This document shows positions 37,068 through 46,106 of a stretch of 64,000 nt of DNA, one piece after another. How positions within the stretch are numbered: the first letter of the stretch is position 1; every line of letters starts with the position of its first letter. The notes below the pieces were generated by a model. The model was not told where the DNA came from, made no database searches, and worked only from the letters and a program-made list of their open reading frames with translations. The DNA is from Corynebacterium atypicum. Its GTDB lineage: Bacteria; Actinomycetota; Actinomycetes; Mycobacteriales; Mycobacteriaceae. Location: positions 1,906,767 to 1,970,766 of the forward strand of contig NZ_CP008944.1 of the NCBI RefSeq assembly GCF_000732945.1, given 5' to 3'. The position numbers and the translations under genes were made by a program.

Positions 37068-39257
37068 CTACCCCCGCAGCCCTGTAGCCTGGTTGACCAG
37101 CCACGCATACTCGAAGGCCGTCTGGCGCCACCGGGCGTAGCGCCCGGAGACCCCGCCGTGCCCGGCGGACATCTCTGTTTTGAGTAAGAAAGTACCGCCG
37201 GTGGCTGTAGCCCGCAAGCGAGCGATCCACTTCGCCGGCTCCACGTACAGCACCCGCGTATCATTCAGCGAGGTCACGGCCAGAATGTTGGGATAGTCCT
37301 GGGGCCGGACGTTCTCATAGGGCGCGTAGGAAGCCATGTACTGATAGACCTCTGGGTCATGCAGCGGGTCGCCCCATTCGTCCCATTCCGTGACCGTTAG
37401 CGGTAGCTCTGGCAAAAGGATCGAGGTGAGCGGATCCACAAAGGGCACCACCGCCAGGATGGCCTTGAAACGATCGCCGCCCATGTTGGCCACCGCGCCG
37501 GCGAGCATCCCGCCCGCGGAGCCGCCCTCCATGACCAGCCGGTCCGGAGCCGTCATGTTGCGGGCGATGAGGTCGTCGGCCACCGCGATGAAGTCCGTGA
37601 AGGTGTTCTTCTTTTCCAGCTTCTTGCCGTGGTCGTACCACCCGCGGCCGAGCTCGCCGCCACCGCGCACGTGTGCGACCGCGAAGACCATCCCGCGATC
37701 CAAAAGTGACAGCCGGGCGATGGAAAACGCCGGATCGGTCGCCGCCTCGTAGGAGCCGTAGCCGTACAGCAGCATCGGGCGCGGCCCGGCCATCGGGTCC
37801 ACGTCCTTGCGGTGCACCACCGACACCGGGATTTCGGCCTCGTCCGAGGCCTTCGCCCACAGCCGGTAGGCCGTGTACTGCTCGGGATCGTAGCCGCCGA
37901 CAACCTCCTGCTGCTTAAGCAGCCGGCGCTCGCCAGTGGACACCCAGTAGTCAAAGATCTGCGCCGGGGTGGTAAACGAACCGTAAGTCAGCCGCACCAC
38001 CTGGGCATCCCACTCGGGGTTGCCCAGGACCCCCACGGTGAACAACTCCTCGTCGAACTCGAGCTCGTCGAAGGCGCCCGGTTGCGGCCGGGCCGACGCG
38101 GCGTCATCACCAGCAAGCCGCAGCACCGCAGCCCGACCGATGCCGCCGCGCCGGTAGCCGGCGAAGATGAAGTCGCGATAGCAGTCCACGCCCTCCACGC
38201 GGGAGGTCTCGCTGTGCTCGATGAGCCGGTCGAGTTCCCTTAAGCCCGGAAGCATCGAGTCCTTATTCTCCGGCACGGGGCGCGGCAGCGCGGAATCGCC
38301 CACCGGGCAGGTGCCCACGGCAAAGTTCGGCCCCGTCGCATTGTGGGTGACCACCCAAGAATCCTCGCCGGCAAGCACCGCGTGGTCCACGTCGTATTCG
38401 ACCCCTTGCTCGCGCGGCCACAGCACGCGAAACTCGCCCTCTGGGGTGGACATGTCCAGCACCCAGGTCTCCGAGGTGACTTTCGACGCCGCCTCGATGA
38501 TGAGGAAGCGCTGCGAGCGCGTCGCGCCCACGCCAACGTTAAAGCGCGCATCCGTTTCCTCGAAGACGCACACGTCCTCGCGCTGCGCGGTGCCGATCTT
38601 GTGCCGCCAGACTTTGTCCGGGCGCCAAGCCTCGTCGACGGTCAGGTAGAACAGGTAGTCCTCTCCCGCCCAGGTAGCCCCGTAGAAGATGCCGTCCAGT
38701 CGATCGCCGAGCAGCTCGCCGGAATCCAGATCCTTGACAAAGAGCTCGAAACGCTCGTCGCCCCGGGTGTCCACCGAGTACGCTAACAGGCGCCCGCTGT
38801 TCGTCACCGAGCTCGCGCCCAGCGAGAAGAACTCGTGGCCTTCGGCGAGCTCGTTGAGGTCCAAGATGACCTGCTCGCCTTCCGGGGCGCAGCCCTCCGG
38901 AATCACCGGGGGAACCCACTCGTCCGAGCCCTCCGCCACCGGCAGGCGGCAAGAAAAGCCGTAATCCAAGCCTTCCTCGGTGCGCCCGTAGTACCACCAC
39001 GACCCGGCGCGCTGCGGGATCGACATGTCAGTCTGCTTGGTCCGCGAGGCGATCTCGGTATAGATGTTCTCGCGCAACTCGCCGAGGCCAGAGGTCATGT
39101 GTTCGGTGTAGGCGTTCTCGGCCTCGAGAAGCTCGCGGACTTCCGGGGACTGCTTGTCGCGCAGCCACTCGTAATCGTCGATGAAGCTGAAGCCGTGGTG
39201 CAGCCGCTCGACGGGGCGTACTGGGGCGACCGGGGGCGTGGTCTGTTCAACACTCAT
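37068..39257 (-). CDS. ptrB: Oligopeptidase B / prolyl oligopeptidase family serine peptidase
   Basis: 729 aa (usual family size). An N-terminal beta-propeller (about residues 70-420) precedes an alpha/beta-hydrolase domain. The catalytic Ser is in MEGGSAGGMLAG, the Asp in SLNDTRVLY and the His in MSAGHGGVSGR, in the canonical order. It cleaves short peptides after basic residues if it is a true oligopeptidase B. No signal peptide, so cytoplasmic. ATG 39257 is 8 nt from TAGCAT, a leaderless arrangement. Confidence 0.93.
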   Translation of the reverse strand: MSVEQTTPPVAPVRPVERLHHGFSFIDDYEWLRDKQSPEVRELLEAENAYTEHMTSGLGELRENIYTEIASRTKQTDMSIPQRAGSWWYYGRTEEGLDYGFSCRLPVAEGSDEWVPPVIPEGCAPEGEQVILDLNELAEGHEFFSLGASSVTNSGRLLAYSVDTRGDERFELFVKDLDSGELLGDRLDGIFYGATWAGEDYLFYLTVDEAWRPDKVWRHKIGTAQREDVCVFEETDARFNVGVGATRSQRFLIIEAASKVTSETWVLDMSTPEGEFRVLWPREQGVEYDVDHAVLAGEDSWVVTHNATGPNFAVGTCPVGDSALPRPVPENKDSMLPGLRELDRLIEHSETSRVEGVDCYRDFIFAGYRRGGIGRAAVLRLAGDDAASARPQPGAFDELEFDEELFTVGVLGNPEWDAQVVRLTYGSFTTPAQIFDYWVSTGERRLLKQQEVVGGYDPEQYTAYRLWAKASDEAEIPVSVVHRKDVDPMAGPRPMLLYGYGSYEAATDPAFSIARLSLLDRGMVFAVAHVRGGGELGRGWYDHGKKLEKKNTFTDFIAVADDLIARNMTAPDRLVMEGGSAGGMLAGAVANMGGDRFKAILAVVPFVDPLTSILLPELPLTVTEWDEWGDPLHDPEVYQYMASYAPYENVRPQDYPNILAVTSLNDTRVLYVEPAKWIARLRATATGGTFLLKTEMSAGHGGVSGRYARWRQTAFEYAWLVNQATGLRG

Positions 39258-39265
39258 GGCCCCCG

Positions 39266-39271
39266 ATGCTA
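39266..39271 (-). promoter_or_regulatory. -10 hexamer of ptrB (leaderless)
   Basis: TAGCAT on the minus strand, 8 nt before ATG 39257. Confidence 0.4.
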
Positions 39272-39332
39272 GCGACTCGCCCGGGGTGGCCCCGGCGCGG
39301 GCCGAGGCGGTCTCGCGCGCGACGGCGCGGCG

Positions 39333-40229
39333 CTACTCGGAGTCGGTGCCTACCCAGGCGCTAAAGGATTTCCCGGAGACCAGCTCGTAGGCCTCCACGT
39401 AGCGATCCCGGGTGGCCTCGACCACGGAGCCGGGAAGCGCCGGCGGTTCCTCCTCGGAGGCCTGGTTCCAACCCGAGTCCGGGCCCGTCAGCCAGTCGCG
39501 CACGTACTGCTTGTCAAAGCTGGGCTGCGTCTTGCCCGCGGCGTAACCCTCCTGAGGCCAATAGCGCGAGGAGTCCGGGGTGAGCACTTCGTCGGCAAGC
39601 ACCAGCTGACCGGACTCGTCGAGCCCGAACTCGAACTTCGTATCGGCGAGGATCACTCCCCTGGCCTCCGCGAGCCGAGCCGCCTGGCGGTAGATGTCCA
39701 AGGTCGCCTCGCGCAGCTGTACCGCGCGATCGTGGCCGAGGTCGCGCACCACGGCGTCAAAAGTCACGTTCTCATCGTGATCGCCCAGCTCCGCCTTGCG
39801 CGCCGGGGTGAAGATGGGCTCTGTTAGCTTGCTCGCCTCGGTCAGCCCGGCGGGCAGCTCAACGCCGCACACCGCTCCGGTCTTGCGGTACTCGCGCAGC
39901 CCTGAGCCGGTCAGGTAGCCGCGGGCCACGCACTCGAACGGAAGCATGTCGAGCTTCTTGGTCACCATCGCCCGGCCCAGCGCGGCCTCCGGGATCCGGG
40001 GGTCATCGGCGGGGCCGGCCAGGTGGTTGGGAAAGTCGATGGCGTCGAAGAAGAAAAAGCTCATCGCCGTCAGCACCCGACCCTTATCTGGAATCTCGGT
40101 GTCCAGGATGTGGTCGAAGGCAGAGATCCGGTCGGTGGCGAGGATCAGCAGGTGCTCCTCGTCGACTGAGTAGATCTCGCGGACCTTGCCGGCGGTCAGG
40201 TGCGTGTACGCAGAGAGGTCAGGACGCAT
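39333..40229 (-). CDS. purC: Phosphoribosylaminoimidazole-succinocarboxamide synthase
   Basis: PurC (SAICAR synthetase, 298 aa) joins CAIR and aspartate with ATP. Motifs: [26 protein letters not shown] at the N-terminus, [18 protein letters not shown], and the C-terminal [11 protein letters not shown] plus [16 protein letters not shown] 40229 lies 7 nt after TACACT. It is close to purB but has its own signal; ptrB follows 75 bp downstream. Confidence 0.97.
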   Translation of the reverse strand: MRPDLSAYTHLTAGKVREIYSVDEEHLLILATDRISAFDHILDTEIPDKGRVLTAMSFFFFDAIDFPNHLAGPADDPRIPEAALGRAMVTKKLDMLPFECVARGYLTGSGLREYRKTGAVCGVELPAGLTEASKLTEPIFTPARKAELGDHDENVTFDAVVRDLGHDRAVQLREATLDIYRQAARLAEARGVILADTKFEFGLDESGQLVLADEVLTPDSSRYWPQEGYAAGKTQPSFDKQYVRDWLTGPDSGWNQASEEEPPALPGSVVEATRDRYVEAYELVSGKSFSAWVGTDSE

Positions 40230-40236
40230 AGGCGGC

Positions 40237-40242
40237 AGTGTA
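40237..40242 (-). promoter_or_regulatory. -10 hexamer of purC (leaderless)
   Basis: TACACT on the minus strand, 7 nt before ATG 40229, in the 36-bp gap after purB. Confidence 0.45.
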
Positions 40243-40265
40243 GTCCGCTGAGCGCTCTGGCCCGG

Positions 40266-41696
40266 TTACAGGATCTCCTGGCCCCGGTAGACGGCGGCCT
40301 GCGGGTGCGCCTCAGCCAGGCGAGCCACCTCGCTGATCACGCGGTCTACCTGTGACTGCGCGGCACCGATGAAAGCGTGCCGGTCCGCCAGGGCCGCGTC
40401 CAATTCGGCGCGGCCTAAGGGCAGGCGCTCGTCTGCCGCAAGCCGGGAAAGAAGGTCCTGCTCGGCGCCGTTTTCGCGCATGTTGAGCGCCACCGCCACG
40501 GCGTTTTCTTTGATCACCTCGTGCGCCGTCTCGCGCCCGACGCCCGCGCGCACCGCCGCCATGAGGATCCTGGTGGTGGCCAAAAACGGCAGGTAGCGCT
40601 CGAGTTCGCGGTCGATCATGGCGGGGAAGGCGCCGAACTCGCCGAGCACGGTGAGGAATGTCTCCATCATGCCGTCGATGGCAAAGAACGAGTCCGGCAG
40701 CACCACGCGGCGCACCACCGAGCAGAACACGTCGCCCTCGTTCCACTGCTGGCCGGCGAGGTCCGCGGCCATCGTGGTCATCCCGCGCAGGATCACCTGG
40801 AAGCCGCACACGCGCTCGCAGGAGCGGGCGTTCATCTTATGCGGCATTGCTGAGGAACCCACCTGGCCCTCTTTGAACCCCTCGGTGACCGTCTCGTTTC
40901 CGGCCATAAGCCGGATCGTGGTGGCAAGCGAGCTCGGCCCCGCGCCCAGCTGCGCCAGCGCCGAGACGACCTCGAAGTCGAGGGAGCGCGGGTAGACCTG
41001 GCCTACCGAGTCGAGCACGTGCGTAAATCCGAGGTGGCCGGCGATGCGCTGCTCCAGCTCGGCGAGCTTGTGCTCGTCGCCGCCGAGCAGGTCGAGCATG
41101 TCCTGCGCGGTGCCCATCGGGCCTTTGATCCCGCGCAACGGGTAGCGCGCGAGCAGCTCCTCAATGCGGCGAACCGCAAGCAGCATCTCGTCGGCCGCGG
41201 AGGCGAACCTCTTGCCCAGGGTGGTGGCCTGGGCGGCGACGTTGTGCGAGCGCCCGGCCATGACCAGGTCGCGGTACTCGGCGGCGCGTTCGGTCAGCCG
41301 GCACAGCACCGCGACAGCCTTGTCGCGCACCAGCGTCAGCGAGCGATAGACCTGCAGCTGTTCGACGTTTTCGGTGAGGTCGCGGCTGGTCATCCCCTTG
41401 TGGATCTCTTCGAAGCCGGCCAGGGCGTTGAATTCCTCGATGCGGGCCTTGACGTCGTGGCGGGTGACCTTCTCCCGCCGCGCGATGGAGGCGGGGTCGA
41501 CCTGGTCGACGACCTCCTCGTAGGCCTCGATCGCGCCGTCGGAAACACCCACGCCGAGGTCTCGCTGAGCTTTGAGCACCGCGATCCACAGGCGCCGCTC
41601 GAGCACGATTTTGTGCTCGGCGCTCCACAGTTCGGCGAGCTCGGGGGAGGCGTAGCGCGACGCCAGAACGTTTGCGATTGTTTTCTTCTCAGCCAC
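40266..41696 (-). CDS. purB: Adenylosuccinate lyase
   Basis: PurB (476 aa) removes fumarate from SAICAR and from adenylosuccinate, so it acts in both IMP and AMP synthesis. The fumarate-lyase signature GSSAMPHKMNARSCE is near residue 280, and the substrate-contact segments TSRDLTENVEQLQ and GRSHNVAAQATTLGK precede it. It follows purD by 6 bp and is probably cotranscribed with it. Confidence 0.97.
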   Translation of the reverse strand: MAEKKTIANVLASRYASPELAELWSAEHKIVLERRLWIAVLKAQRDLGVGVSDGAIEAYEEVVDQVDPASIARREKVTRHDVKARIEEFNALAGFEEIHKGMTSRDLTENVEQLQVYRSLTLVRDKAVAVLCRLTERAAEYRDLVMAGRSHNVAAQATTLGKRFASAADEMLLAVRRIEELLARYPLRGIKGPMGTAQDMLDLLGGDEHKLAELEQRIAGHLGFTHVLDSVGQVYPRSLDFEVVSALAQLGAGPSSLATTIRLMAGNETVTEGFKEGQVGSSAMPHKMNARSCERVCGFQVILRGMTTMAADLAGQQWNEGDVFCSVVRRVVLPDSFFAIDGMMETFLTVLGEFGAFPAMIDRELERYLPFLATTRILMAAVRAGVGRETAHEVIKENAVAVALNMRENGAEQDLLSRLAADERLPLGRAELDAALADRHAFIGAAQSQVDRVISEVARLAEAHPQAAVYRGQEIL

Positions 41697-41702
41697 GCCT
41701 AC

Positions 41703-43013
41703 CTATTGTTCCATCTGCGCCATCGCCTTGCCGATGTCGCGGCGGTAGAACGAGCCCTCCAGGCCGATGCGCTCGACCACCTCGTAGGCCGCGCGCCGGG
41801 CGGCGGCGAAGTCGGCTCCCTTGCCCACTACAGAAAGCACCCTCCCGCCGGCGGCCACCAGCCGCCCCTCGGGGTCCCGTGCCGTGCCTGAGTGCAAGAC
41901 GTAGGCCTGGGCCGTATCCTGCGGAATGCCGGTGATCGCCCCGCCCTTTCGAGGCGCACCCGGGTAACCGGGCGCCGCCAGCACCACCGTGACGGCCGAA
42001 CCGGATTCCCACTCCAGCGCCGGCAGATCCGCCAGGTGCCCGGTAGCCACCGCGCGGAGAACCTCGGCCAGCGGGGTCTGCAACAAAGCCAGCACGTTCT
42101 GGGTCTCTGGATCGCCAAAGCGCGCGTTGAATTCGATGACGGCCGGGCCGGCCTCGCCCCAGACCAGGCCCGCGTAGAGGAGGCCCGAGTACGGGGTACC
42201 GCGCCGGGCGAGCTCGCGGGCGACGGGCCGGCAGACCTCCGCCACGATGCGCTCAACCGCCCCTTCCGGCAGCCACGGCAACGGGCTGTAGGCGCCCATC
42301 CCGCCGGTGTTGGGCCCATGGTCCCCGTCGAAGGCCCGCTTGTGGTCCTGCGCGGGGATTAGCGGGACCACCTCCTCGCCATCGACAAGGCAGAACAAGG
42401 ACACCTCCGGGCCGGCGAGGAACTCCTCGACCAAGACGGGATTGCCGGCGGCGAGCACGGCGCGGGCGTGGTCGGCGGCCTGTGCGCGCGAGTCGGTGAC
42501 CACCACCCCCTTGCCGCCTGCCAGCCCGTCATCTTTGACCACAAAGTGCGGCCCGAACGCGTCGAGCACGCGGTCTACCCGGGCGGCTACGTCTGCCCCG
42601 TCGCCTGGGCCCTGCGCGGAAGACCCGGCGGCCGGCTCGATGCGCTGCGCACGCGCCGTGGCCACCCCCGCCGCACGCATCACGTCCTTGGCAAACGCCT
42701 TGGAGCCCTCGATCTTCGCCGCCTCCGCCGAAGGGCCAAAGACCGCGACGCCGGCGGCGCGCAGGGCGTCGGACACCCCGGCCACCAGCGGGGCCTCGGG
42801 ACCGATGACCACCAGGTCCGGCGCGAGCGATTCGGCCAGTTCCACCACCGCCTTCGCGTCGGTCACCGAAAGCTCGTGGCAGGTGGCCAGCTGGGCTATT
42901 CCCGCATTGCCCGGAGCGGCGTGAAGTTCGTGGCTTTCGCCGCTTTGCGCCCCACGCATCGCCTTGAGTAGTGCATGTTCGCGCCCGCCGGCGCCCAGAA
43001 CGAGGATTCGCAT
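41703..43013 (-). CDS. purD: Phosphoribosylamine-glycine ligase
   Basis: PurD (GAR synthetase, 436 aa) is an ATP-grasp enzyme joining phosphoribosylamine and glycine. It starts [19 protein letters not shown] 43013 is preferred over the in-frame TTG 43022 because it is the family start and lies 8 nt from TACACT. Other marks are [24 protein letters not shown] and [11 protein letters not shown]. It heads a purD-purB unit and is divergent from the HIT gene, only 35 bp away. Confidence 0.96.
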   Translation of the reverse strand: MRILVLGAGGREHALLKAMRGAQSGESHELHAAPGNAGIAQLATCHELSVTDAKAVVELAESLAPDLVVIGPEAPLVAGVSDALRAAGVAVFGPSAEAAKIEGSKAFAKDVMRAAGVATARAQRIEPAAGSSAQGPGDGADVAARVDRVLDAFGPHFVVKDDGLAGGKGVVVTDSRAQAADHARAVLAAGNPVLVEEFLAGPEVSLFCLVDGEEVVPLIPAQDHKRAFDGDHGPNTGGMGAYSPLPWLPEGAVERIVAEVCRPVARELARRGTPYSGLLYAGLVWGEAGPAVIEFNARFGDPETQNVLALLQTPLAEVLRAVATGHLADLPALEWESGSAVTVVLAAPGYPGAPRKGGAITGIPQDTAQAYVLHSGTARDPEGRLVAAGGRVLSVVGKGADFAAARRAAYEVVERIGLEGSFYRRDIGKAMAQMEQ

Positions 43014-43021
43014 GGCACCCA

Positions 43022-43027
43022 AGTGTA
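43022..43027 (-). promoter_or_regulatory. -10 hexamer of purD (leaderless)
   Basis: TACACT on the minus strand, 8 nt before ATG 43013; only 8 bp from the divergent HIT-gene -10. Confidence 0.45.
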
Positions 43028-43035
43028 GAGCCCAT

Positions 43036-43041
43036 TAGGCT
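43036..43041 (+). promoter_or_regulatory. -10 hexamer of HIT-family gene (leaderless)
   Basis: TAGGCT lies 7 nt before ATG 43049 and back-to-back with the purD -10. Confidence 0.45.
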
Positions 43042-43048
43042 AAACTCC

Positions 43049-43480
43049 ATGAGTTCCGTATTCAGCAGGATTATCGCCGGCGAGCTGCCAGGACGCTTCG
43101 TCTACCGAGACGAGGAGGTTGCGGCGTTCTTAAGCATCGAGCCGGTGGCCTACGGGCACGTCCTCGTGGTTCCGGTGGCGGAGGTAGACAAGTGGACCGA
43201 CCTCCCTCCCAAGTTGTGGGCGCAGCTTAACGACGTCGCGCAGACCATCGGGCGCGCGGTCATCGAGTGCTTCAACGCCGAGCGTGCCGGCTATCTGATC
43301 GCAGGCTTCGAGGTCCCCCACGCGCACATCCACGTCTTTCCGGCCAACGACATGTCCGGCTACGACCTCTCGGCCGCGATGCCCGCGGATAGCACCGACC
43401 CGGAGAAGATGGACGAGGCCGCGCGGCTGCTGCGCCAGGCCCTGGACACCGACGAGTCAGGCCGGTTGAACCAGGCTTAA
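43049..43480 (+). CDS. HIT family nucleotide-binding hydrolase
   Basis: A 143-aa histidine-triad protein with HAHIHVF: the catalytic histidines are H91, H93 and H95, with the middle to last ones forming the active site. FSRIIAGELPGRFVYRDE is the usual HINT start. These enzymes hydrolyse AMP-lysine, AMP-NH2 or dinucleoside polyphosphates; the physiological substrate is unknown. ATG 43049 is the start. 43481-43562 holds no gene. Confidence 0.92.
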   Translation: MSSVFSRIIAGELPGRFVYRDEEVAAFLSIEPVAYGHVLVVPVAEVDKWTDLPPKLWAQLNDVAQTIGRAVIECFNAERAGYLIAGFEVPHAHIHVFPANDMSGYDLSAAMPADSTDPEKMDEAARLLRQALDTDESGRLNQA

Positions 43481-43562
43481 GGCTTGTTATCCGTTGTCCC
43501 CGCCCGGGCCTGAGCCGGGCGCACGCCGCCCCACCTAGGCAGGCGCGGCAGAACGCTGAACC

Positions 43563-45194
43563 CTAGGCGGGCGCGGCGCCCGACTTCTCGTTGCGCGCCA
43601 ACGAGATGGTAAACGTCGAGCCCTTGCCCTCCTCAGAATCCACGGTGATGGTGCCGCCGTGCTTTTCTACCAGCGACTTCGTGATCGCTAGCCCTAACCC
43701 CGAGCCGCCCGAGGCCCGCGAGCGGGAGGTATCCGCCCGGTAGAAGCGCTCGAAGATGTGCGCCGCATCCTTGGGCGACATCCCGCGGCCGTCGTCAATC
43801 ACCTGCACGCGCAGCCGCCCGGGGTTATCGTCGGTGAGCTTGAGGGTCACTTCCGCCTCCTCGCCGCCGTGACGTAGCCCGTTGGTCACGAGGTTGAGCA
43901 GGCACTGGTGCAGCCGGGACTGGTCGCCGAAGACCATGGGAACGTCCGCGATCTCGTTTCGCACCCGGATCGTGCGCCCCGGGAACGCCGCGCGCGCCGA
44001 GCTGGCCACGGACAGGCACAGCTCCAGCAGGTCCACCGGGCGCATATCCAGCTGCTGGCCCTCGGCGCGGGTGAGCGCCAGCAGGTCCTCGACCAACAGG
44101 CTCATGCGTTTGGATTCCTCGTCGATCTTGTGCAGCACCTTCTCCGGGTCCTTGACCGCGCCGGAGCGGTAGAGCTCGGAGTAGCCGCGCACGCTGGTCA
44201 ACGGCGTGCGCAGCTCGTGCGAGGCGTCGCCGACGAACCGGCGCATCTGGTCCTCTTTTTCCCGGGCCGCGTCGATGGACTCCTGGAGCCGCTCGAGCAT
44301 CACGTTCAGCGCGTGCGCCAGCTGGCCGACTTCGGTGTTCAGCGGCCAGGCCGGGATGCGGCGATCGTGGTCGCCGGCGGCGATCGCCCCGGCGGTGCGC
44401 TCCACCTCGCGCAGCGGGCGCAGCGCCCGGTAGGTGAGGTAGTAGCCGAGGATACCCATGATGGCTAGCGCCACCACGTTGATCATCAGCTGCACCCCGC
44501 TCAGCCGGGCGATGATCGTATCTTCAGGGTTCAGCGACTTGGCCACCACGGTGGTGACCCCGTCGGTCGTCTCCGTGATCGTGCGCCACCGCACCTGGGG
44601 CTGCACCGCGGGGTCGCTGCCCACGGTCTGGATGCCGCCGTCGCGGATCACCTGGCTCAAGTCCGGCCGGCCGCTGGCGTCGTTGAACACCACCGCGGAG
44701 CCGTCCTGGAAGATCTTGATCACCACAAAGTCGCTCGGCGGGCGGGCGCCTTCCGCGTCGGCCCGGAAGATCTCCGAGGAGCGCGCCCAGCCGCCCAACG
44801 AGTTCTCCAGATCGCGGTCGACGTTCTGATAAACCACGTCGCGCATGATCGAAGAGACGGCCACAGAGGTGCCCAAAAGTCCCGTCCCGGAGATGCAGAC
44901 AATGAGCACCACGATGAGGAATCGCAGCGGCGTGGCCTGCGCACCGTGCAGCTTCTTGCGGGGGCGCTCGGGCTCGCGGGCCGGCGAGTCTTGCGCGGCA
45001 GTGTCCGACGCCGCGGCGGTCGGCGCGGCGGGGTCCGGCGCGGCGGCGTTGGGCTCTGCAGCGTTTGGCTCCGCGGTATTCGGCTCAGCGGCGCCCGAGG
45101 TGGCGCGAGGATCTGCCGAGCCGGCGCCAGGCTGCGCACCCGCCTGCTCACCGCTTTCCGACGCCGCGTGAAAAGTCTTTCGGGCTCGAAACAT
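43563..45194 (-). CDS. phoS: Phosphate-starvation sensor histidine kinase PhoS
   Basis: 543 aa. Residues 1-88 form a low-complexity cytosolic tail with AEPN/Ala-Pro repeats. A membrane helix lies at about 90-113, an extracytoplasmic sensor to about 240, a second helix to about 262, then HAMP, the HisKA box DASHELRTPL and the HATPase motifs NLVTNGLRHG, DDGRGM and GGSGLGLAI. It follows phoR by 9 bp. The pairing and position match the PhoS-PhoR system of C. glutamicum, which activates pst and other genes on phosphate limitation. The tail makes it longer than the C. glutamicum protein. Confidence 0.9.
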   Translation of the reverse strand: MFRARKTFHAASESGEQAGAQPGAGSADPRATSGAAEPNTAEPNAAEPNAAAPDPAAPTAAASDTAAQDSPAREPERPRKKLHGAQATPLRFLIVVLIVCISGTGLLGTSVAVSSIMRDVVYQNVDRDLENSLGGWARSSEIFRADAEGARPPSDFVVIKIFQDGSAVVFNDASGRPDLSQVIRDGGIQTVGSDPAVQPQVRWRTITETTDGVTTVVAKSLNPEDTIIARLSGVQLMINVVALAIMGILGYYLTYRALRPLREVERTAGAIAAGDHDRRIPAWPLNTEVGQLAHALNVMLERLQESIDAAREKEDQMRRFVGDASHELRTPLTSVRGYSELYRSGAVKDPEKVLHKIDEESKRMSLLVEDLLALTRAEGQQLDMRPVDLLELCLSVASSARAAFPGRTIRVRNEIADVPMVFGDQSRLHQCLLNLVTNGLRHGGEEAEVTLKLTDDNPGRLRVQVIDDGRGMSPKDAAHIFERFYRADTSRSRASGGSGLGLAITKSLVEKHGGTITVDSEEGKGSTFTISLARNEKSGAAPA

Positions 45195-45203
45195 CGACGT
45201 CTG

Positions 45204-45920
45204 CTAGGAGCGCGGACGACGCAGCACGTACCCGACGCCGCGGACGGTGTGGATGAGCGGCTTGTCCCCCGTGTCCACCTTGCGGCGCAGGTAGGAGATG
45301 TAGCTTTCCACCACGTTGCCGTCCCCGCCGAAGTCGTAGTGCCAGACGTTGTCCAGGATCTTGGTCTTCGAGAGCACCACCTCGGCGTTGAGCATCAGGT
45401 AGCGCAGCAGGTTGAACTCGGTGGGCGAAAGCTCCACGATCTCGCCGGCCTTGGTCACCTCGTGGGTGTCGTCGTTCAGGGTCAGGTCAGCGTAGGTGAC
45501 CGTCGCGTCGTCGCGGGAGTTGTCGTTCGAGCCGCCGCGACGCAGGATCACCCGCAGCCGGGTAATCACCTCCTCCAGGGAGAAGGGCTTGGTCACGTAG
45601 TCGTCGGCGCCGATGGTCAGGCCGTGGATGCGGTGTTCGACGGCGTCCTTGGCCGTCAGGAAGAGCACGGGACCTTCCATGCCCTCCTCGCGCAGCTTGG
45701 GCAGCAACTCGAAGCCGTCCATGTCCGGCATCATGACGTCGAGGATGAAGGCGTCCGGGACGAATCCGCGGGCGACTTCCAGGGCCTCGGCCCCGTTTTC
45801 GGCGGAGCGAACGTCGAAGCCCTGGAACTTCAAGCCCACGGTGAGCAGCTCGACGATGTTCGGCTCGTCGTCGACCACCAGCACCTTGACCTGGTTCGCG
45901 GCGTCATTCATGTTGTCCAT
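45204..45920 (-). CDS. phoR: Phosphate-starvation response regulator PhoR
   Basis: A 238-aa OmpR/PhoB-type regulator. The receiver domain has the acidic pocket VDDEP (about residues 17-20), phospho-acceptor D61 in ILDVMMPDMDG and K in VTKPF. The winged-helix domain (about 140-236) has VELSPTEFNLLRYLMLN and YLRRKVD. It is first in phoR-phoS. An in-frame ATG at 45911 is an alternative start. Its likely target pstS, with PHO-box-like repeats, is about 28 kb away in this window. Confidence 0.92.
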   Translation of the reverse strand: MDNMNDAANQVKVLVVDDEPNIVELLTVGLKFQGFDVRSAENGAEALEVARGFVPDAFILDVMMPDMDGFELLPKLREEGMEGPVLFLTAKDAVEHRIHGLTIGADDYVTKPFSLEEVITRLRVILRRGGSNDNSRDDATVTYADLTLNDDTHEVTKAGEIVELSPTEFNLLRYLMLNAEVVLSKTKILDNVWHYDFGGDGNVVESYISYLRRKVDTGDKPLIHTVRGVGYVLRRPRS

Positions 45921-46106
45921 TTCAGGCGGGATCCTCTCTTTAGAACTGGCCCCAATTAAACAGCTGCACAGTACTCCACAGCTGAACGGTTGCTGAATGG
46001 TTCCTGTGAGCTTGTTTTTACATAGGTGCAGGTCAGAGGATCACTTGCCCGCGCCGCGCGGGTGCACACGCCCCCCAGCGGAGCGCTCAGGCGGGCGCGC
46101 GGCAGC

